Assembly (NCBI GenBank): GCA_910588925.1 | Contig: CAJURV010000002.1 | Span: 1 to 62,348, forward strand | Source of the DNA: an uncultured Rikenellaceae bacterium | Lineage (GTDB): Bacteria > Bacteroidota > Bacteroidia > Bacteroidales > Rikenellaceae | Direction of reading: 5' to 3' | Length of the DNA stretch: 62,348 bases | Shown: in pieces, positions 51,290 through 60,473 of the stretch | Layout: the number at the start of each line of letters is the position of its first letter | Position numbering within the stretch: position 1 is the first letter of the stretch | The notes under the pieces: generated by a model | Database searches by the model: none | The model's input: the letters and a program-made list of their open reading frames with translations, nothing else | Told to the model about the DNA's origin: nothing | Program-made: the position numbers and the translations under genes

Positions 51290-51416
51290 GGCGTCATCAG
51301 GGCGAGGCAGGATGGGACCTGACCGTGGACGCTATGTGTGAAACAGACGTTTTAGCCGGGAGATAGCAGTATCTCTGCCCTCTACGGTGATACGTGCAAC
51401 AAAGAAACATTGAGAT

Positions 51417-52325
51417 ATGTCAGATTACAAATTGAGTCATCTTAAGGAGCTCGAAGCCGAGTCAATCCACATAATACGAGAGGTGGCGGCCGAGTTCGAG
51501 AATCCTGTGATGCTCTATTCCATAGGCAAGGATTCGTCTGTGATGGTGCGTCTGGCCGAAAAGGCGTTCGCCCCCGGAAAGGTGCCCTTTCCGCTTATGC
51601 ACATTGATTCCAAATGGAAGTTCCGCGAGATGATAGAGTTTCGCGATCGTTACGCCCGCGAGTACGGTTGGAATCTGATAGTGGAGTCTAATACGGAGGC
51701 TTATAACGCCGGCGTGGGTCCTTTCACCCACGGCAGCAAGGTTCACACCGATCTGATGAAGACACAGGCTCTTCTGGCGGCTCTCGACAAGCATAAGTTC
51801 GACGCCGCATTCGGAGGCGCCCGCCGCGACGAGGAGAAGTCGCGCGCCAAGGAGCGCATATACTCTTTCCGAGACCGTTTCCACCAGTGGGACCCCAAGA
51901 ACCAGCGTCCCGAGCTATGGGATATATACAACTCCAAGATACACAAGGGTGAATCCATACGAGTGTTCCCCCTCTCCAACTGGACTGAGCTCGACATTTG
52001 GCAGTACATACGTCTCGAGAAGATACCCATCGTGCCTCTCTACTTCGCCAAGGAGCGTCCCGTGGTGGAGGTGGACGGTAACCTGATAATGGTCGACGAC
52101 GACCGTATGCCGGCCGATATGCGTGCCCGCGCCCGTATGCGTACGGTCCGTTTCCGTACGCTCGGATGTTATCCCCTCACCGGCGCCGTGGAGTCGCAGG
52201 CCGACACTATAGAGAAGATAGTCGAAGAGATGATGACCACAACCAAAAGCGAACGTACCACCCGCGTCATCGACTTCGACCAGGAGGGGAGTATGGAACA
52301 GAAGAAACGGGAGGGATATTTCTGA
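51417..52325 (+). CDS. cysD: Sulfate adenylyltransferase subunit 2
   Basis: The 302-residue protein is of the PAPS-reductase/ATP-sulfurylase alpha-hydrolase type, with the PP-loop YSIGKDSSVMVRL. It also has FGGARRDEEKSRAKERIYSFRD and the C-terminal GCYPLTGAVES and DQEGSMEQKKREGYF. It adenylylates sulfate to APS with CysN. The 3' end forms one arm of a long inverted repeat. Confidence 0.95.
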   Translation: MSDYKLSHLKELEAESIHIIREVAAEFENPVMLYSIGKDSSVMVRLAEKAFAPGKVPFPLMHIDSKWKFREMIEFRDRYAREYGWNLIVESNTEAYNAGVGPFTHGSKVHTDLMKTQALLAALDKHKFDAAFGGARRDEEKSRAKERIYSFRDRFHQWDPKNQRPELWDIYNSKIHKGESIRVFPLSNWTELDIWQYIRLEKIPIVPLYFAKERPVVEVDGNLIMVDDDRMPADMRARARMRTVRFRTLGCYPLTGAVESQADTIEKIVEEMMTTTKSERTTRVIDFDQEGSMEQKKREGYF

Positions 52326-52480
52326 TAGAGGGGGTTATCAGAATACCCTTCCCGTTTCTTCTGTAATGTACCTTCCGGCGGGCCATTTCGTGGTCTCCTT
52401 GAAAGGGCCCGCCGGAAGGTAACTGTCTGCCTGCGGCGCCGCAGGCAGAACAAGCGTCAGGCACCCGAGGTGCCTGACGC
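52299..52480 (+). other. Four consecutive stem-loops between cysD and cysN
   Basis: The region pairs almost entirely with itself. Stem 1 is 52299-52327 with 52336-52363 (about 28 bases a side, one arm being the cysD 3' end). Stem 2 is taccttccggcgggcc (52369-52384) with its exact complement at 52406-52421. Stem 3 is a perfect 24-base palindrome at 52426-52449. Stem 4 is gcgtcaggcacc (52454-52465) with ggtgcctgacgc (52469-52480), ending 13 bases before the cysN start. Linkers are only four or five bases. Such a structure could protect mRNA ends, mark a processing site or adjust cysD:cysN expression. Confidence 0.85.
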
Positions 52481-52493
52481 ATAAAGATGCAGT

Positions 52494-53999
52494 ATGAAAA
52501 AAGCTATAGATATAAACGAGTTTCTCGATCGTGACGAGAAGAAAGACCTTTTGCGTCTGTTGACTGCGGGGTCTGTAGACGACGGTAAGTCGACATTGAT
52601 AGGCCGGTTGCTCTTCGACAGTAAAAAGCTGTACGAGGACCAGCTCGACGCTTTGGAGCGCGACAGCAAGCGTGTAGGTAACGCCGGCGACGGCATCGAC
52701 TACGCCCTGTTGCTCGACGGTCTCAAGGCGGAGCGCGAGCAGGGCATCACCATAGACGTGGCTTACCGCTATTTCTCCACCAACCAGCGTAAGTTCATCA
52801 TTGCCGACACCCCGGGGCACGAGCAATACACCCGCAATATGATAACGGGCGGCTCTACGGCCAATCTGGCGATCATACTGGTCGATGCCCGTAGCGGCGT
52901 TATCACACAGACGCGCCGTCACACCTATCTTGTGTCGCTGTTGGGCATAAAACACGTGGTGCTGGCTGTCAACAAGATGGACTTGGTGGGCTATGACAAG
53001 GCCGTTTTCGATAAGATAGTGGCCGACTATATGGCGTTTGCGGCTCCGCTGGGCATCCCCGACATCAATCCCATCCCTCTCTCGGCTCTCAAGGGCGACA
53101 ACGTGGTTGAGGGGTCGGATAAAATGCCGTGGTACGACGGTATTCCGTTGCTTTCGTTCTTGGAGACAGTGCGTGTCGATTCCGACCATAACTATACCGA
53201 TTTCAGATACCCCGTGCAGTATGTCCTGCGTCCCAATCTCGATTTCCGCGGTTTCGCCGGCAAGGTGGCCTCGGGCGTCATACGCAAGGGCGACGAGGTT
53301 ATGGCTCTGCCCTCGGGCAAGCGGTCGCACGTGAAGGGCATACACGTATGGGAGGGCGAGATAGACGAGGCGTTCCCGCCGCAGAGCGTGGTGCTGACAC
53401 TCGAAGACGAGATTGATGTGTCGCGCGGCGAGATGTTGGTGCGTCCCGATAACCTGCCGATATCCTCACGCGACTTCGAGGCTATGGTGGTATGGATGGA
53501 CGAAGAGCCTATGGACCCCGAGAAGAAGTTCTTCATTAAGCACACCACCAACATGACGCGCGCCCATATCGACGGCATCGAATATCGCGTCGACGTCAAT
53601 ACTATGGAGCATTCCAAAGTCGACCGTCTGTCGCTCAACGAGATAGGCCGCGTTACATTCACCACCAACAAGCCGTTGTTCTTCGACCCGTACACCGTGA
53701 ACAAACATACCGGCGCTTTTATACTCATAGACCCTATCACCAACAACACTTCGGCCGTGGGTATGATATTGGGTGCCGTATCGCCCGGGAACGAACGCCG
53801 TTCCGATAAGGGACCGGTAATCTCGGTGACGGGCGACACTCTCCGTGAGGCCGAAGCGGTACGCAAGCTCGCCGCCGCCCTGTCGGTAGAGGGGCACACC
53901 GTTATAGTCGTGGGCCACGATGTAGAGGGGGCGTATCGTATAGATGCCGATACCGCCGACGTGGAGAGGGCAGTGGCCGATATTACCGATAAAATATAA
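52494..53999 (+). CDS. cysN: Sulfate adenylyltransferase subunit 1 (GTPase)
   Basis: The 501-residue protein is an EF-Tu-like GTPase: G1 AGSVDDGKSTLIGRLL (about 26-40), G3 DTPGHEQYTRNM, G4 NKMDLVG, and the family beta-barrel domains. GTP hydrolysis drives APS formation by CysD. It is not fused to a functional CysC. The last 65 residues (about 437-501) form an extra alpha/beta stretch, PVISVTGDTLREAEAVRKLA and so on, faintly reminiscent of an APS-kinase start without a P-loop. Confidence 0.93.
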   Translation: MKKAIDINEFLDRDEKKDLLRLLTAGSVDDGKSTLIGRLLFDSKKLYEDQLDALERDSKRVGNAGDGIDYALLLDGLKAEREQGITIDVAYRYFSTNQRKFIIADTPGHEQYTRNMITGGSTANLAIILVDARSGVITQTRRHTYLVSLLGIKHVVLAVNKMDLVGYDKAVFDKIVADYMAFAAPLGIPDINPIPLSALKGDNVVEGSDKMPWYDGIPLLSFLETVRVDSDHNYTDFRYPVQYVLRPNLDFRGFAGKVASGVIRKGDEVMALPSGKRSHVKGIHVWEGEIDEAFPPQSVVLTLEDEIDVSRGEMLVRPDNLPISSRDFEAMVVWMDEEPMDPEKKFFIKHTTNMTRAHIDGIEYRVDVNTMEHSKVDRLSLNEIGRVTFTTNKPLFFDPYTVNKHTGAFILIDPITNNTSAVGMILGAVSPGNERRSDKGPVISVTGDTLREAEAVRKLAAALSVEGHTVIVVGHDVEGAYRIDADTADVERAVADITDKI

Positions 54000-54002
54000 G
54001 CT

Positions 54003-55109
54003 ATGGCACGTCTCAATTTCAGCACACTGCCTACCAATCCGTTGGTGGGAGCCCGTTGGGGCGCTTTCCGCAAGGTGGTAAAGGGCAAGCGTATAGATAA
54101 GAAGTATAAAGGCAAGTATGTTCTTACCTCTATAATATGCGCTATTCTCAATCTCGGACGTCCATTAGAGGAGCTTGTCTACAGATTGAGAGTCAGGAAT
54201 ATGAAGCTCGACGACGCCCCGCTGTTCATACTCGGTCACTGGCGTAGCGGCACTACGTTCGTGCACAACGTCTTCTGCAAGGACAAACAGTTCGGTTACA
54301 CGACCACCTACCAGACGGTATTTCCCAACATAATGCTCTCCGGACAGTGGCTTTTCCGCCGTTGCATGGCCGCAGTGATGCCCGAGAGGCGTCCTACCGA
54401 CAACATGGAGCTTAGCCCCGATCTGCCTCAGGAGGAGGAGTTCGCCATGTCTAACCTGGTGCCTTACTCTTTCTACCATTTCTGGTACTTTCCGCGTCAT
54501 ACGCGCGAGTACTCCGACAAGTATCTTACGTTTAGGGACTGTCCCGAGGAGGAGCGCGAGGCTTATAAACGCGAGTTCGTCCGTTTGGTGAAGACTTCGC
54601 TATACAACACCGGAGGCAAGCGGTTCCTCTCCAAGAACCCTCCCCACACCGGCCACATACGCGAGATACTCGAGATGTTCCCCAACGCCCGTTTCATCTA
54701 TCTTGTGCGCAATCCGTACACCGTATTCGAGTCGACCCGCAATTTCTTCACCAATGTGATAGGGCCGCTCAAATTGCAGGATATAACCCCCGAGGAGATA
54801 GAGGCCGACATTGTACAGACCTATACCGACCTCTACACCCGTTACGAGGAGCAGAAGAGCCTGATCCCCGGGGGACACCTGACGGAGGTGCGATTCGAGG
54901 ATTTCGAGGCCGACCCCCTCGGCATGACCGAGCGTATATATCGCGACCTGTCTATAGACGGTTTCGAGGAGGCGCGTCCGGCCATAGAGGCCTACATAGG
55001 CGGCAAGAAGGGCTATCGCAAGAATGCCTATAAGTATGAGGAGCGCACCCGCCGCATAGTGGAGGAGAATTGGGGTTACGCCCTGCGTCAGTGGGGGTAT
55101 GAGATGTAA
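54003..55109 (+). CDS. PAPS-dependent sulfotransferase
   Basis: The 368-residue protein belongs to the Sulfotransfer_3-like family. The 5'-phosphosulfate loop is FILGHWRSGTTFVHN (about 75-89), and the 3'-phosphate-binding helix reads RFIYLVRNPYTVFESTRNFF (about 233-252). KNPPHTGHI may place the catalytic-type residues. It transfers sulfate from PAPS to an alcohol. It lies four bases after cysN in an operon that makes PAPS. The layout is like the Bacteroides thetaiotaomicron BT_0416 cluster known to sulfonate sterols, so steroid or cholesterol-type acceptors are candidates; the substrate is inferred, not shown. Confidence 0.88.
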   Translation: MARLNFSTLPTNPLVGARWGAFRKVVKGKRIDKKYKGKYVLTSIICAILNLGRPLEELVYRLRVRNMKLDDAPLFILGHWRSGTTFVHNVFCKDKQFGYTTTYQTVFPNIMLSGQWLFRRCMAAVMPERRPTDNMELSPDLPQEEEFAMSNLVPYSFYHFWYFPRHTREYSDKYLTFRDCPEEEREAYKREFVRLVKTSLYNTGGKRFLSKNPPHTGHIREILEMFPNARFIYLVRNPYTVFESTRNFFTNVIGPLKLQDITPEEIEADIVQTYTDLYTRYEEQKSLIPGGHLTEVRFEDFEADPLGMTERIYRDLSIDGFEEARPAIEAYIGGKKGYRKNAYKYEERTRRIVEENWGYALRQWGYEM

Positions 55110-55249
55110 GTCGATGGCTGTCAGTGTTTTGTTTTTTTGGCGCGTTTTTTGTCTAAGCGTTTTGTGTAGGCCTAATACGATCGAGTTGTTATGATTGTTG
55201 AGGCGGGAAAATGTTTGACGAGGTTGAACGGTTTTCAAAAATAGTGTTT

Positions 55250-56203
55250 ATGAAAACGAAGATAGCATTGGCGGCGTTGCTTATTTCTGCGTCGTCGTTA
55301 TACGGACAGGAGAGGGTAGAGCTCCTGCCTTTCGGTAACATGGACCGCTGGATAGTGCGCGAGATCAAGGAGTCTGGCGTGATAGGCGGCGACACCAAAT
55401 ATCTTTACGACATAGGCGCGGGTAGCGATACCATACGCGGCAACGTGCCTTACACATCGAAAAATTCGCCTTGGGCTACATCGAGCGTGTACGCTAAGGT
55501 CAGCGGCATAAGCAAGGGTAGTACCACGGTATTTCCCGAGAAGAGGGGAGACGGTTATTGCGCCCGTCTCGAGACCCGTGAGGACGGATGCAAGGTGCTC
55601 GGTTTGGTGAATGTAACCGTGCTGGCCACGGGTACCATATATCTGGGCGCTCTTCCGGAGCCTGTGAAAGATGCGAAAGACCCGCAGTCCAAGCTGGTGA
55701 TGGGCATACCGTTCACCAAGAAAATAAAGGGCATAGTGTTCGACTATAAGTTTAAACAAGGTCAGGACGGCGGTCGTAGAATGCGCATGAGCGGCTTCGG
55801 TAAGGCGGAACCTCTCGACGGCGTCAACGCGGCCGAAGTGCAGCTTCTGTTGCAGAACAGATGGGAAGATGCCGACGGTAAAGTATATGCCAAGCGTGTG
55901 GGTACGGTATGGCAGCAGTTCGATAAAGATCAGCCCGATTGGGTCAACAACCACCGCCTCGATGTACGATACGGCGATATAACCGGCGATCCGTCTTATA
56001 AACCCTATATGGGCCTTACCGTCAAAGAGCCGCAATATACCATCAACAGCCGGGGACAACGCGTTCCGATAAACGAAGTGGGATGGGACGCTAACGCTCC
56101 TGTAACCCATATGATTCTCAGATTCTCATCCGGTTACGGCGGTGCATACGTCGGTAGTCCCGGAGCTACGTTCTGGATAGACAATGTAAAGGTGGTGTAT
56201 TGA
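55250..56203 (+). CDS. PCMD-domain-like secreted protein
   Basis: The 317-residue protein starts at the ATG at 55250 (MKTKIALAALLISASSLYGQ, a signal peptide). The body is beta-rich, with FGNMDRWIVREIKES...WATSSVYA at the start and SSGYGGAYVGSPGATFWIDNVKVVY at the end. This resembles the PCMD (putative carbohydrate metabolism) domain of Bacteroidota surface proteins. It may bind a glycan outside the cell. It follows the sulfotransferase by 140 bases and may be in the same transcript. The assignment is tentative. Confidence 0.65.
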   Translation: MKTKIALAALLISASSLYGQERVELLPFGNMDRWIVREIKESGVIGGDTKYLYDIGAGSDTIRGNVPYTSKNSPWATSSVYAKVSGISKGSTTVFPEKRGDGYCARLETREDGCKVLGLVNVTVLATGTIYLGALPEPVKDAKDPQSKLVMGIPFTKKIKGIVFDYKFKQGQDGGRRMRMSGFGKAEPLDGVNAAEVQLLLQNRWEDADGKVYAKRVGTVWQQFDKDQPDWVNNHRLDVRYGDITGDPSYKPYMGLTVKEPQYTINSRGQRVPINEVGWDANAPVTHMILRFSSGYGGAYVGSPGATFWIDNVKVVY

Positions 56204-56222
56204 CGATACACCGCCTTTTTTA
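56188..56222 (+). terminator. Rho-independent terminator of the PCMD gene
   Basis: aaaggtggtgtat (56188-56200) pairs with atacaccgcctttt (56206-56219), followed by T residues. The stem spans the stop codon. Confidence 0.85.
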
Positions 56223-56279
56223 ATGGCTTCGCTTTATTCGGCTTGCGGGACAATGGAAGGACTATAACGTTTCACGGAA

Positions 56280-57300
56280 GATATACGCATTAACTACCGA
56301 TAGTCTCGCTCCGTGTCAGGAGCGAGGCAGAAACTTGCGCCTCGTTAGAAGTGCAAGTGATCGAACACAATTCAGCTTGCGAGACGATAAGATGCTATAA
56401 GACGCACTAACGGTATGCGCATTAGCTGAAGTCACCCATGCGGCACGTGGTGCCGCTCCGCAATAACCACAATGGATTAACCAAACAGAGGTTGGGAAAT
56501 CCCACGGCGAGCAAATCACATCACTCCACACCCAAAGACATGCGCATTAACTGCAAGTAGCAGGCATGCTTGCCCGTGTACACAAGCGCAGACCGCAGGG
56601 CGCCGAGACTTTTTAGACCTCAAAAATCGTCGATCGCGGTCGTGCGCCACCGGAGCGTACTCGGTGTACGTGAGGATGGCTCACGAACGGGATCGGCGAT
56701 TTTTGTGGCTAAAAAGCGACGGAAACAGCCCCACGTTAACCAAACCTAGCGCACACAACCCGACAATTCATGCGTTCAGAGATCGAGTGCATAACCGCAT
56801 ATCACGAAAACTTCCTCCCCGTACGACCCGAACCTGTAAAATCCCTAATGTGTCCCCGAAGGGGATGCACCTACGCTAGCAACACAAAAACGTCCCCAAC
56901 AAAAACAAATGAAACTAAAGCGGAAACGATATAAACTTCCAATTACACTAAACACAACTGAAAAAGACAAGGCACAAAAAGTCGCTCAACAACGATTAAT
57001 AAAGAACGCCGCAAGGCGTCCCACACAGGCAGAAAGCCCGAGCGAAGCGAGTAGCGTAAACAAGAACGAGTTGACTCAAACACGCCGCAAGGCGTACATG
57101 CCCTAGCGAAGCGAGAGGCATCAAACACAATTCCGCCGTTAAATCCCGAGGTACGAGGGATGAGCGGGTCGGAGCCTCCCCACACGGAGGCCCGCATAAG
57201 CTCCAACAATCATAGACCTGTTCCGCTTAAATCATCACCACGAACCTAAAGAGCCCCACGCTTAAGCGGTCCCCCGCAGGCTCCGTCCCTGTGCCGCCAG
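56280..57300. repeat. Interspersed repeat, copy A (full length)
   Basis: This occupies most of the 1.55-kb gap before purM. In order it has two ATGCGCAT-type boundaries (56415, 56540) and the hairpin gcggcac-gtg-gtgccgc (56440-56456). Paired arms follow at 56608-56635 and 56691-56717, matching over about 26 bases around a 55-base variable core. Then come gtccccgaaggggatgcacc, several gagcgaagcgag and cgccgcaaggcg hairpins, and a gcttaagcggtcccccgcagg block. It matches copy C inverted, and copy B directly at an offset of 5700 bases. No open frame is conserved. Positions 57485-57752 hold only the purM promoter region. Confidence 0.85.
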
Positions 57301-57410
57301 CAATATGCCGATGAAAACAGACTCACCACTCGACATATTAAATCATGAAGAAAATGCGTACACCTCGCATTGGGTAGAGCCTCCACGAAATATTGCAATA
57401 AGTATTAGCA

Positions 57411-57484
57411 GTCATAGACCTGTTCCTTTCATTTTGTCCCCAGCAATTTCCTTAAACTTTCTGCCGAGGCTCCGTCCCTTTGTG
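57411..57484. repeat. Repeat fragment A' (partial tandem copy)
   Basis: gtcatagacctgttcc (57411-57426) and ccgaggctccgtcccttgtg-like sequence (57464-57484) repeat the end of copy A (57208-57292) in shortened form. Confidence 0.5.
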
Positions 57485-57719
57485 ACACATGATAAAATAT
57501 TTTTCACGTGACATAACAAGGATCGGTATTTATTCTGTCTCAAATACAGGCATCATATTATTCTGACAGTGCCGTTTGGGGACATCTATAACAGACATAT
57601 AAAATCGGTTGTGACGCAAGATCGTATCTAATCCCACAAAAAACTAATTGCCAGTTAAATAACCCCTGCTCGATACAAACATCTGACAATTGGTAATCTC
57701 TACCTCACATTATTTTTAG

Positions 57720-57727
57720 TATATTTG
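57720..57727 (+). promoter_or_regulatory. -7 box TATATTTG of purM
   Basis: TATATTTG fits TAnnTTTG; the leader to the ATG at 57753 would be about 18 bases. No -33 box at standard spacing. Confidence 0.5.
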
Positions 57728-57752
57728 TTCCCAAACAAAATCAAAGACCGTT

Positions 57753-58928
57753 ATGACCGATAATTCGAGATATGCTCAACGCGGCGTCTCTGCCGGTAAG
57801 GAGGATGTGCACAACGCCATAAAGAACGTAGACAAAGGGTTGTTCCCCAAGGCTTTCTGTAAGATAGTCCCCGATATATTCACCGGCGGCGACGACTATT
57901 GCCTTTTGATGCATGCCGACGGTGCGGGCACCAAATCGTCGTTGGCATACGCCTACTGGCGCGCCACGGGCGATCTTAGCGTATGGAAAGGCATAGCTCA
58001 GGACGCCGTGGTGATGAATACCGACGACCTGTTGTGCGTAGGGGCCGTAGACAACATATTGCTAAGCTCCACCATTGGCCGTAACAAACGTTTGGTTCCC
58101 GGAGAGGTGATAGCCGCAGTCATAAACGGCACGGAGGAGTTCCTCGAGAAGATGCGTTCAATGGGCGTAGGGATACGTTCCACCGGTGGCGAGACTGCCG
58201 ATGTCGGCGATCTGGTACGTACCATCATAGTCGACAGCACCGTCACTGCTCGCATGAAACGGTCGGATGTGATCGACAATGCCGATATACGCGAAGGAGC
58301 CGTCATAGTGGGGTTGGCCTCTTACGGACAGGCTGTCTACGAAGACGAGTATAACGCCGGCATGGGCAGTAACGGCCTGACATCGGCGCGTCACGATGTG
58401 CTGGCCAAAAGCGTGGCACGCCTGTACCCCGAAAGCTACGATCAGGGTATAGACGACGCATTGGTCTACACCGGTCGCTACGATCTGACCGAAGTCGTCG
58501 ACGCCGTGGGCATGACGGCCGGTAAGATGGTGTTGTCGCCCACCCGCACATACGCTCCGGTTATATGCCGTATGCTCAAGGAGTGCCGCGGCGGCATACA
58601 GGGCATGATACACTGCACCGGCGGCGCACAGACCAAAATATTGCATTTTGCCGGAAATATACACGTGATAAAGGACAACATGTTCGACATACCGCCCCTG
58701 TTCCGCATAATAGAGGAGTGTAGCGGCACGCCGCGTAAAGAGATGTACAAGGTGTTCAACATGGGTCACCGAATGGAGATATACGCCGATCCGGCCGCCG
58801 CCGCCGAGCTTATCGCCGTGTCGGAGAGCTTCGGTGTAGAGGCCAGGATAATAGGTCGTGTGGAAAAGGGCGATGCCCCCACGCTTACCATAGAGGCCGG
58901 GGGAGAGAGGTACGAATACTCCAAATAG
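57753..58928 (+). CDS. purM: Phosphoribosylformylglycinamidine cyclo-ligase (AIR synthase)
   Basis: The 391-residue protein is the Bacteroidota form, a little longer than E. coli PurM. Motifs are MHADGAGTKSSLAYAYW (phosphate/ATP site), QDAVVMNTDDLLCVGA and GGETADVGDLVRT. The C-terminal AIRS domain has MIHCTGGAQTKILHF. It closes the imidazole ring to give AIR in purine synthesis. It leads a rightward set with tsaC, DUF4199, DUF4286 and GH31. Confidence 0.93.
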   Translation: MTDNSRYAQRGVSAGKEDVHNAIKNVDKGLFPKAFCKIVPDIFTGGDDYCLLMHADGAGTKSSLAYAYWRATGDLSVWKGIAQDAVVMNTDDLLCVGAVDNILLSSTIGRNKRLVPGEVIAAVINGTEEFLEKMRSMGVGIRSTGGETADVGDLVRTIIVDSTVTARMKRSDVIDNADIREGAVIVGLASYGQAVYEDEYNAGMGSNGLTSARHDVLAKSVARLYPESYDQGIDDALVYTGRYDLTEVVDAVGMTAGKMVLSPTRTYAPVICRMLKECRGGIQGMIHCTGGAQTKILHFAGNIHVIKDNMFDIPPLFRIIEECSGTPRKEMYKVFNMGHRMEIYADPAAAAELIAVSESFGVEARIIGRVEKGDAPTLTIEAGGERYEYSK

Positions 58929-58947
58929 GTCACTCTACCGCGCACCG

Positions 58948-59565
58948 ATGGCATCCAAACCGATCATAAGGCTATACGAAGACAACCCCGACACTAGGAG
59001 GTTGCGCGAGGTGGTGGAGGCACTCGAACGCGGTGCCGTCATAATATATCCCACCGACACATACTATGCGCTGGGGTGTCTGCTTACATGCGTGAAATCC
59101 ATCGGGCGCATAAAGGAGATCAAAGGCAAGGACAACGATCATCTTTCGCTTATATGTTGCGATTTGTCGCACATATCGGACTACGCCAAGGTCGACAATG
59201 CCGCTTTCCGCTTCATACGCGCCAATACGCCAGCTCCCGTAACGTTCGTGCTTAACGCATCGGGAGCGGTACCCAACAAGTTTCTCGACCGTAAGAAGAG
59301 CGTGGGCATACGATTGCCGGACAACGCCATTCCGCGTGCCATTGCGGAGATGGCCGGAGTGCCGTTGGTGTCGAGCTCGCTTGTTAGCACGGAAGATCCG
59401 TCGAGCGACGATCCCTCGCTTCTGTGGGACGAGTATTCGTCACGGGTGGATATGATGGTCGACGGCGGCCCCGCCCGTATGAGCCCCTCCACGGTGGTCG
59501 ACCTTACCGGCGGAGAGCCTGTGGTGATAAGGCAAGGCGAATACGAGACAGATACGATGAGATAA
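58948..59565 (+). CDS. tsaC: L-threonylcarbamoyladenylate synthase (TsaC/Sua5/YciO family)
   Basis: The 205-residue protein has the family motifs VIYPTDTYYALGC, KGKDNDHLSLIC, GPVTFVL-like APVTFVLNASG, RLPDNAIPRAI and STVVDLTGGEPVVIRQG. It makes threonylcarbamoyl-AMP from threonine, bicarbonate and ATP for TsaD (encoded at 11.9 kb). YciO-like proteins look alike, so the function is likely but not certain. Confidence 0.88.
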   Translation: MASKPIIRLYEDNPDTRRLREVVEALERGAVIIYPTDTYYALGCLLTCVKSIGRIKEIKGKDNDHLSLICCDLSHISDYAKVDNAAFRFIRANTPAPVTFVLNASGAVPNKFLDRKKSVGIRLPDNAIPRAIAEMAGVPLVSSSLVSTEDPSSDDPSLLWDEYSSRVDMMVDGGPARMSPSTVVDLTGGEPVVIRQGEYETDTMR

Positions 59566-59583
59566 ATATTTCAAGAACAGGAT

Positions 59584-60162
59584 ATGAACGAAGATAACGA
59601 AAACAAGACTCCTGACATAAACGAGATAATAGCCGGTATTACCGGCGGGGAGAGGCATGTGCCGATGGCTTCCGACGCGGCGCGCGCTGGGTTGGTAATG
59701 GGAGCCGCAATGTCTGTGGCATTATTGATAAGAGGTTTGTTCATGACTAACGCCGCAATAAACATATTGCTCAACATAGTGTCTATGGTGGCGGTGATAA
59801 TGGTGCTGCAACTGGCTTTGCGCGCGAGGGTTATCAAACGAGGCAAGGTGATGCTCGATTTCGGCGAAGCGTGGGGTTACACGGTGTTGATATCGTTGTT
59901 CGCCGGAATAATTACGGGTGTTGCGTACTATATCAATTTTCGTTTCATCGCCCACGAATATTTTTCGGAGGCATATCGAACCGTTACGGTGGCCGTTATG
60001 AAAGGTTCCGACGTCAAAGATACGCTAAGGCTCATGGATAAAGTGTGGAACTCGCCTTTAGTATGGTTTGCAAGCGGCATCGTCAACACCGTCTTTACGG
60101 GAGGTTTCATAGGTCTGATCATAGCCGCTACAGGCCGTCGTCACCCGTTGATAAAACGATAG
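59584..60162 (+). CDS. DUF4199 four-helix membrane protein
   Basis: The 192-residue protein has four predicted membrane helices (about 38-57, 60-78, 98-123, 155-182) and a short acidic N-terminus. DUF4199 proteins are widespread in Bacteroidota and their function is unknown. It lies 18 bases after tsaC and overlaps no gene. No transport signature is visible. Confidence 0.82.
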   Translation: MNEDNENKTPDINEIIAGITGGERHVPMASDAARAGLVMGAAMSVALLIRGLFMTNAAINILLNIVSMVAVIMVLQLALRARVIKRGKVMLDFGEAWGYTVLISLFAGIITGVAYYINFRFIAHEYFSEAYRTVTVAVMKGSDVKDTLRLMDKVWNSPLVWFASGIVNTVFTGGFIGLIIAATGRRHPLIKR

Positions 60163-60164
60163 AG

Positions 60165-60473
60165 ATGTATATAATAAGCACTACTTTCGCTGTAGATCCT
60201 CCCGTGCATGGATTGTGGTATAAGTTCATAACCGAGAAGTTTCTGCCGCGCCTCGAGGAGGAGAGCGGGGAGCCTCCCGTCTTCACGCGTGTATTGAGTC
60301 AGACAACCGAGGACCATTACACCTATTCAGTACAGTGTCGTTCTGTAGACATACCTTTCTATCACCGTTTCATGAGCCGTATAATGGCCGACTATATGGA
60401 GATAGCCGAGCCTATGTTCGGCGACAAGGTCGTATATTTCACAACGCTTCTTAAACGTATCGACTACCGATGA
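60165..60473 (+). CDS. DUF4286 protein
   Basis: The 102-residue protein starts at the ATG at 60165 (MYIISTTFAVDPPVHGLW), two bases after the DUF4199 stop. An upstream in-frame start would lie inside that gene. It is a small alpha/beta protein with ferredoxin-like spacing (YTYSVQCRSVDIPFYHRFMSRI). Function unknown. Its TGA overlaps the GH31 ATG, so the two are translationally coupled. Confidence 0.82.
   Translation: MYIISTTFAVDPPVHGLWYKFITEKFLPRLEEESGEPPVFTRVLSQTTEDHYTYSVQCRSVDIPFYHRFMSRIMADYMEIAEPMFGDKVVYFTTLLKRIDYR

Noticed and set aside
56909..57106. 65-codon frame in repeat copy A
   Set aside because: The start codon is not kept in copy C and an indel shifts the frame; only a short segment looks coding-like, reported as a weak finding.
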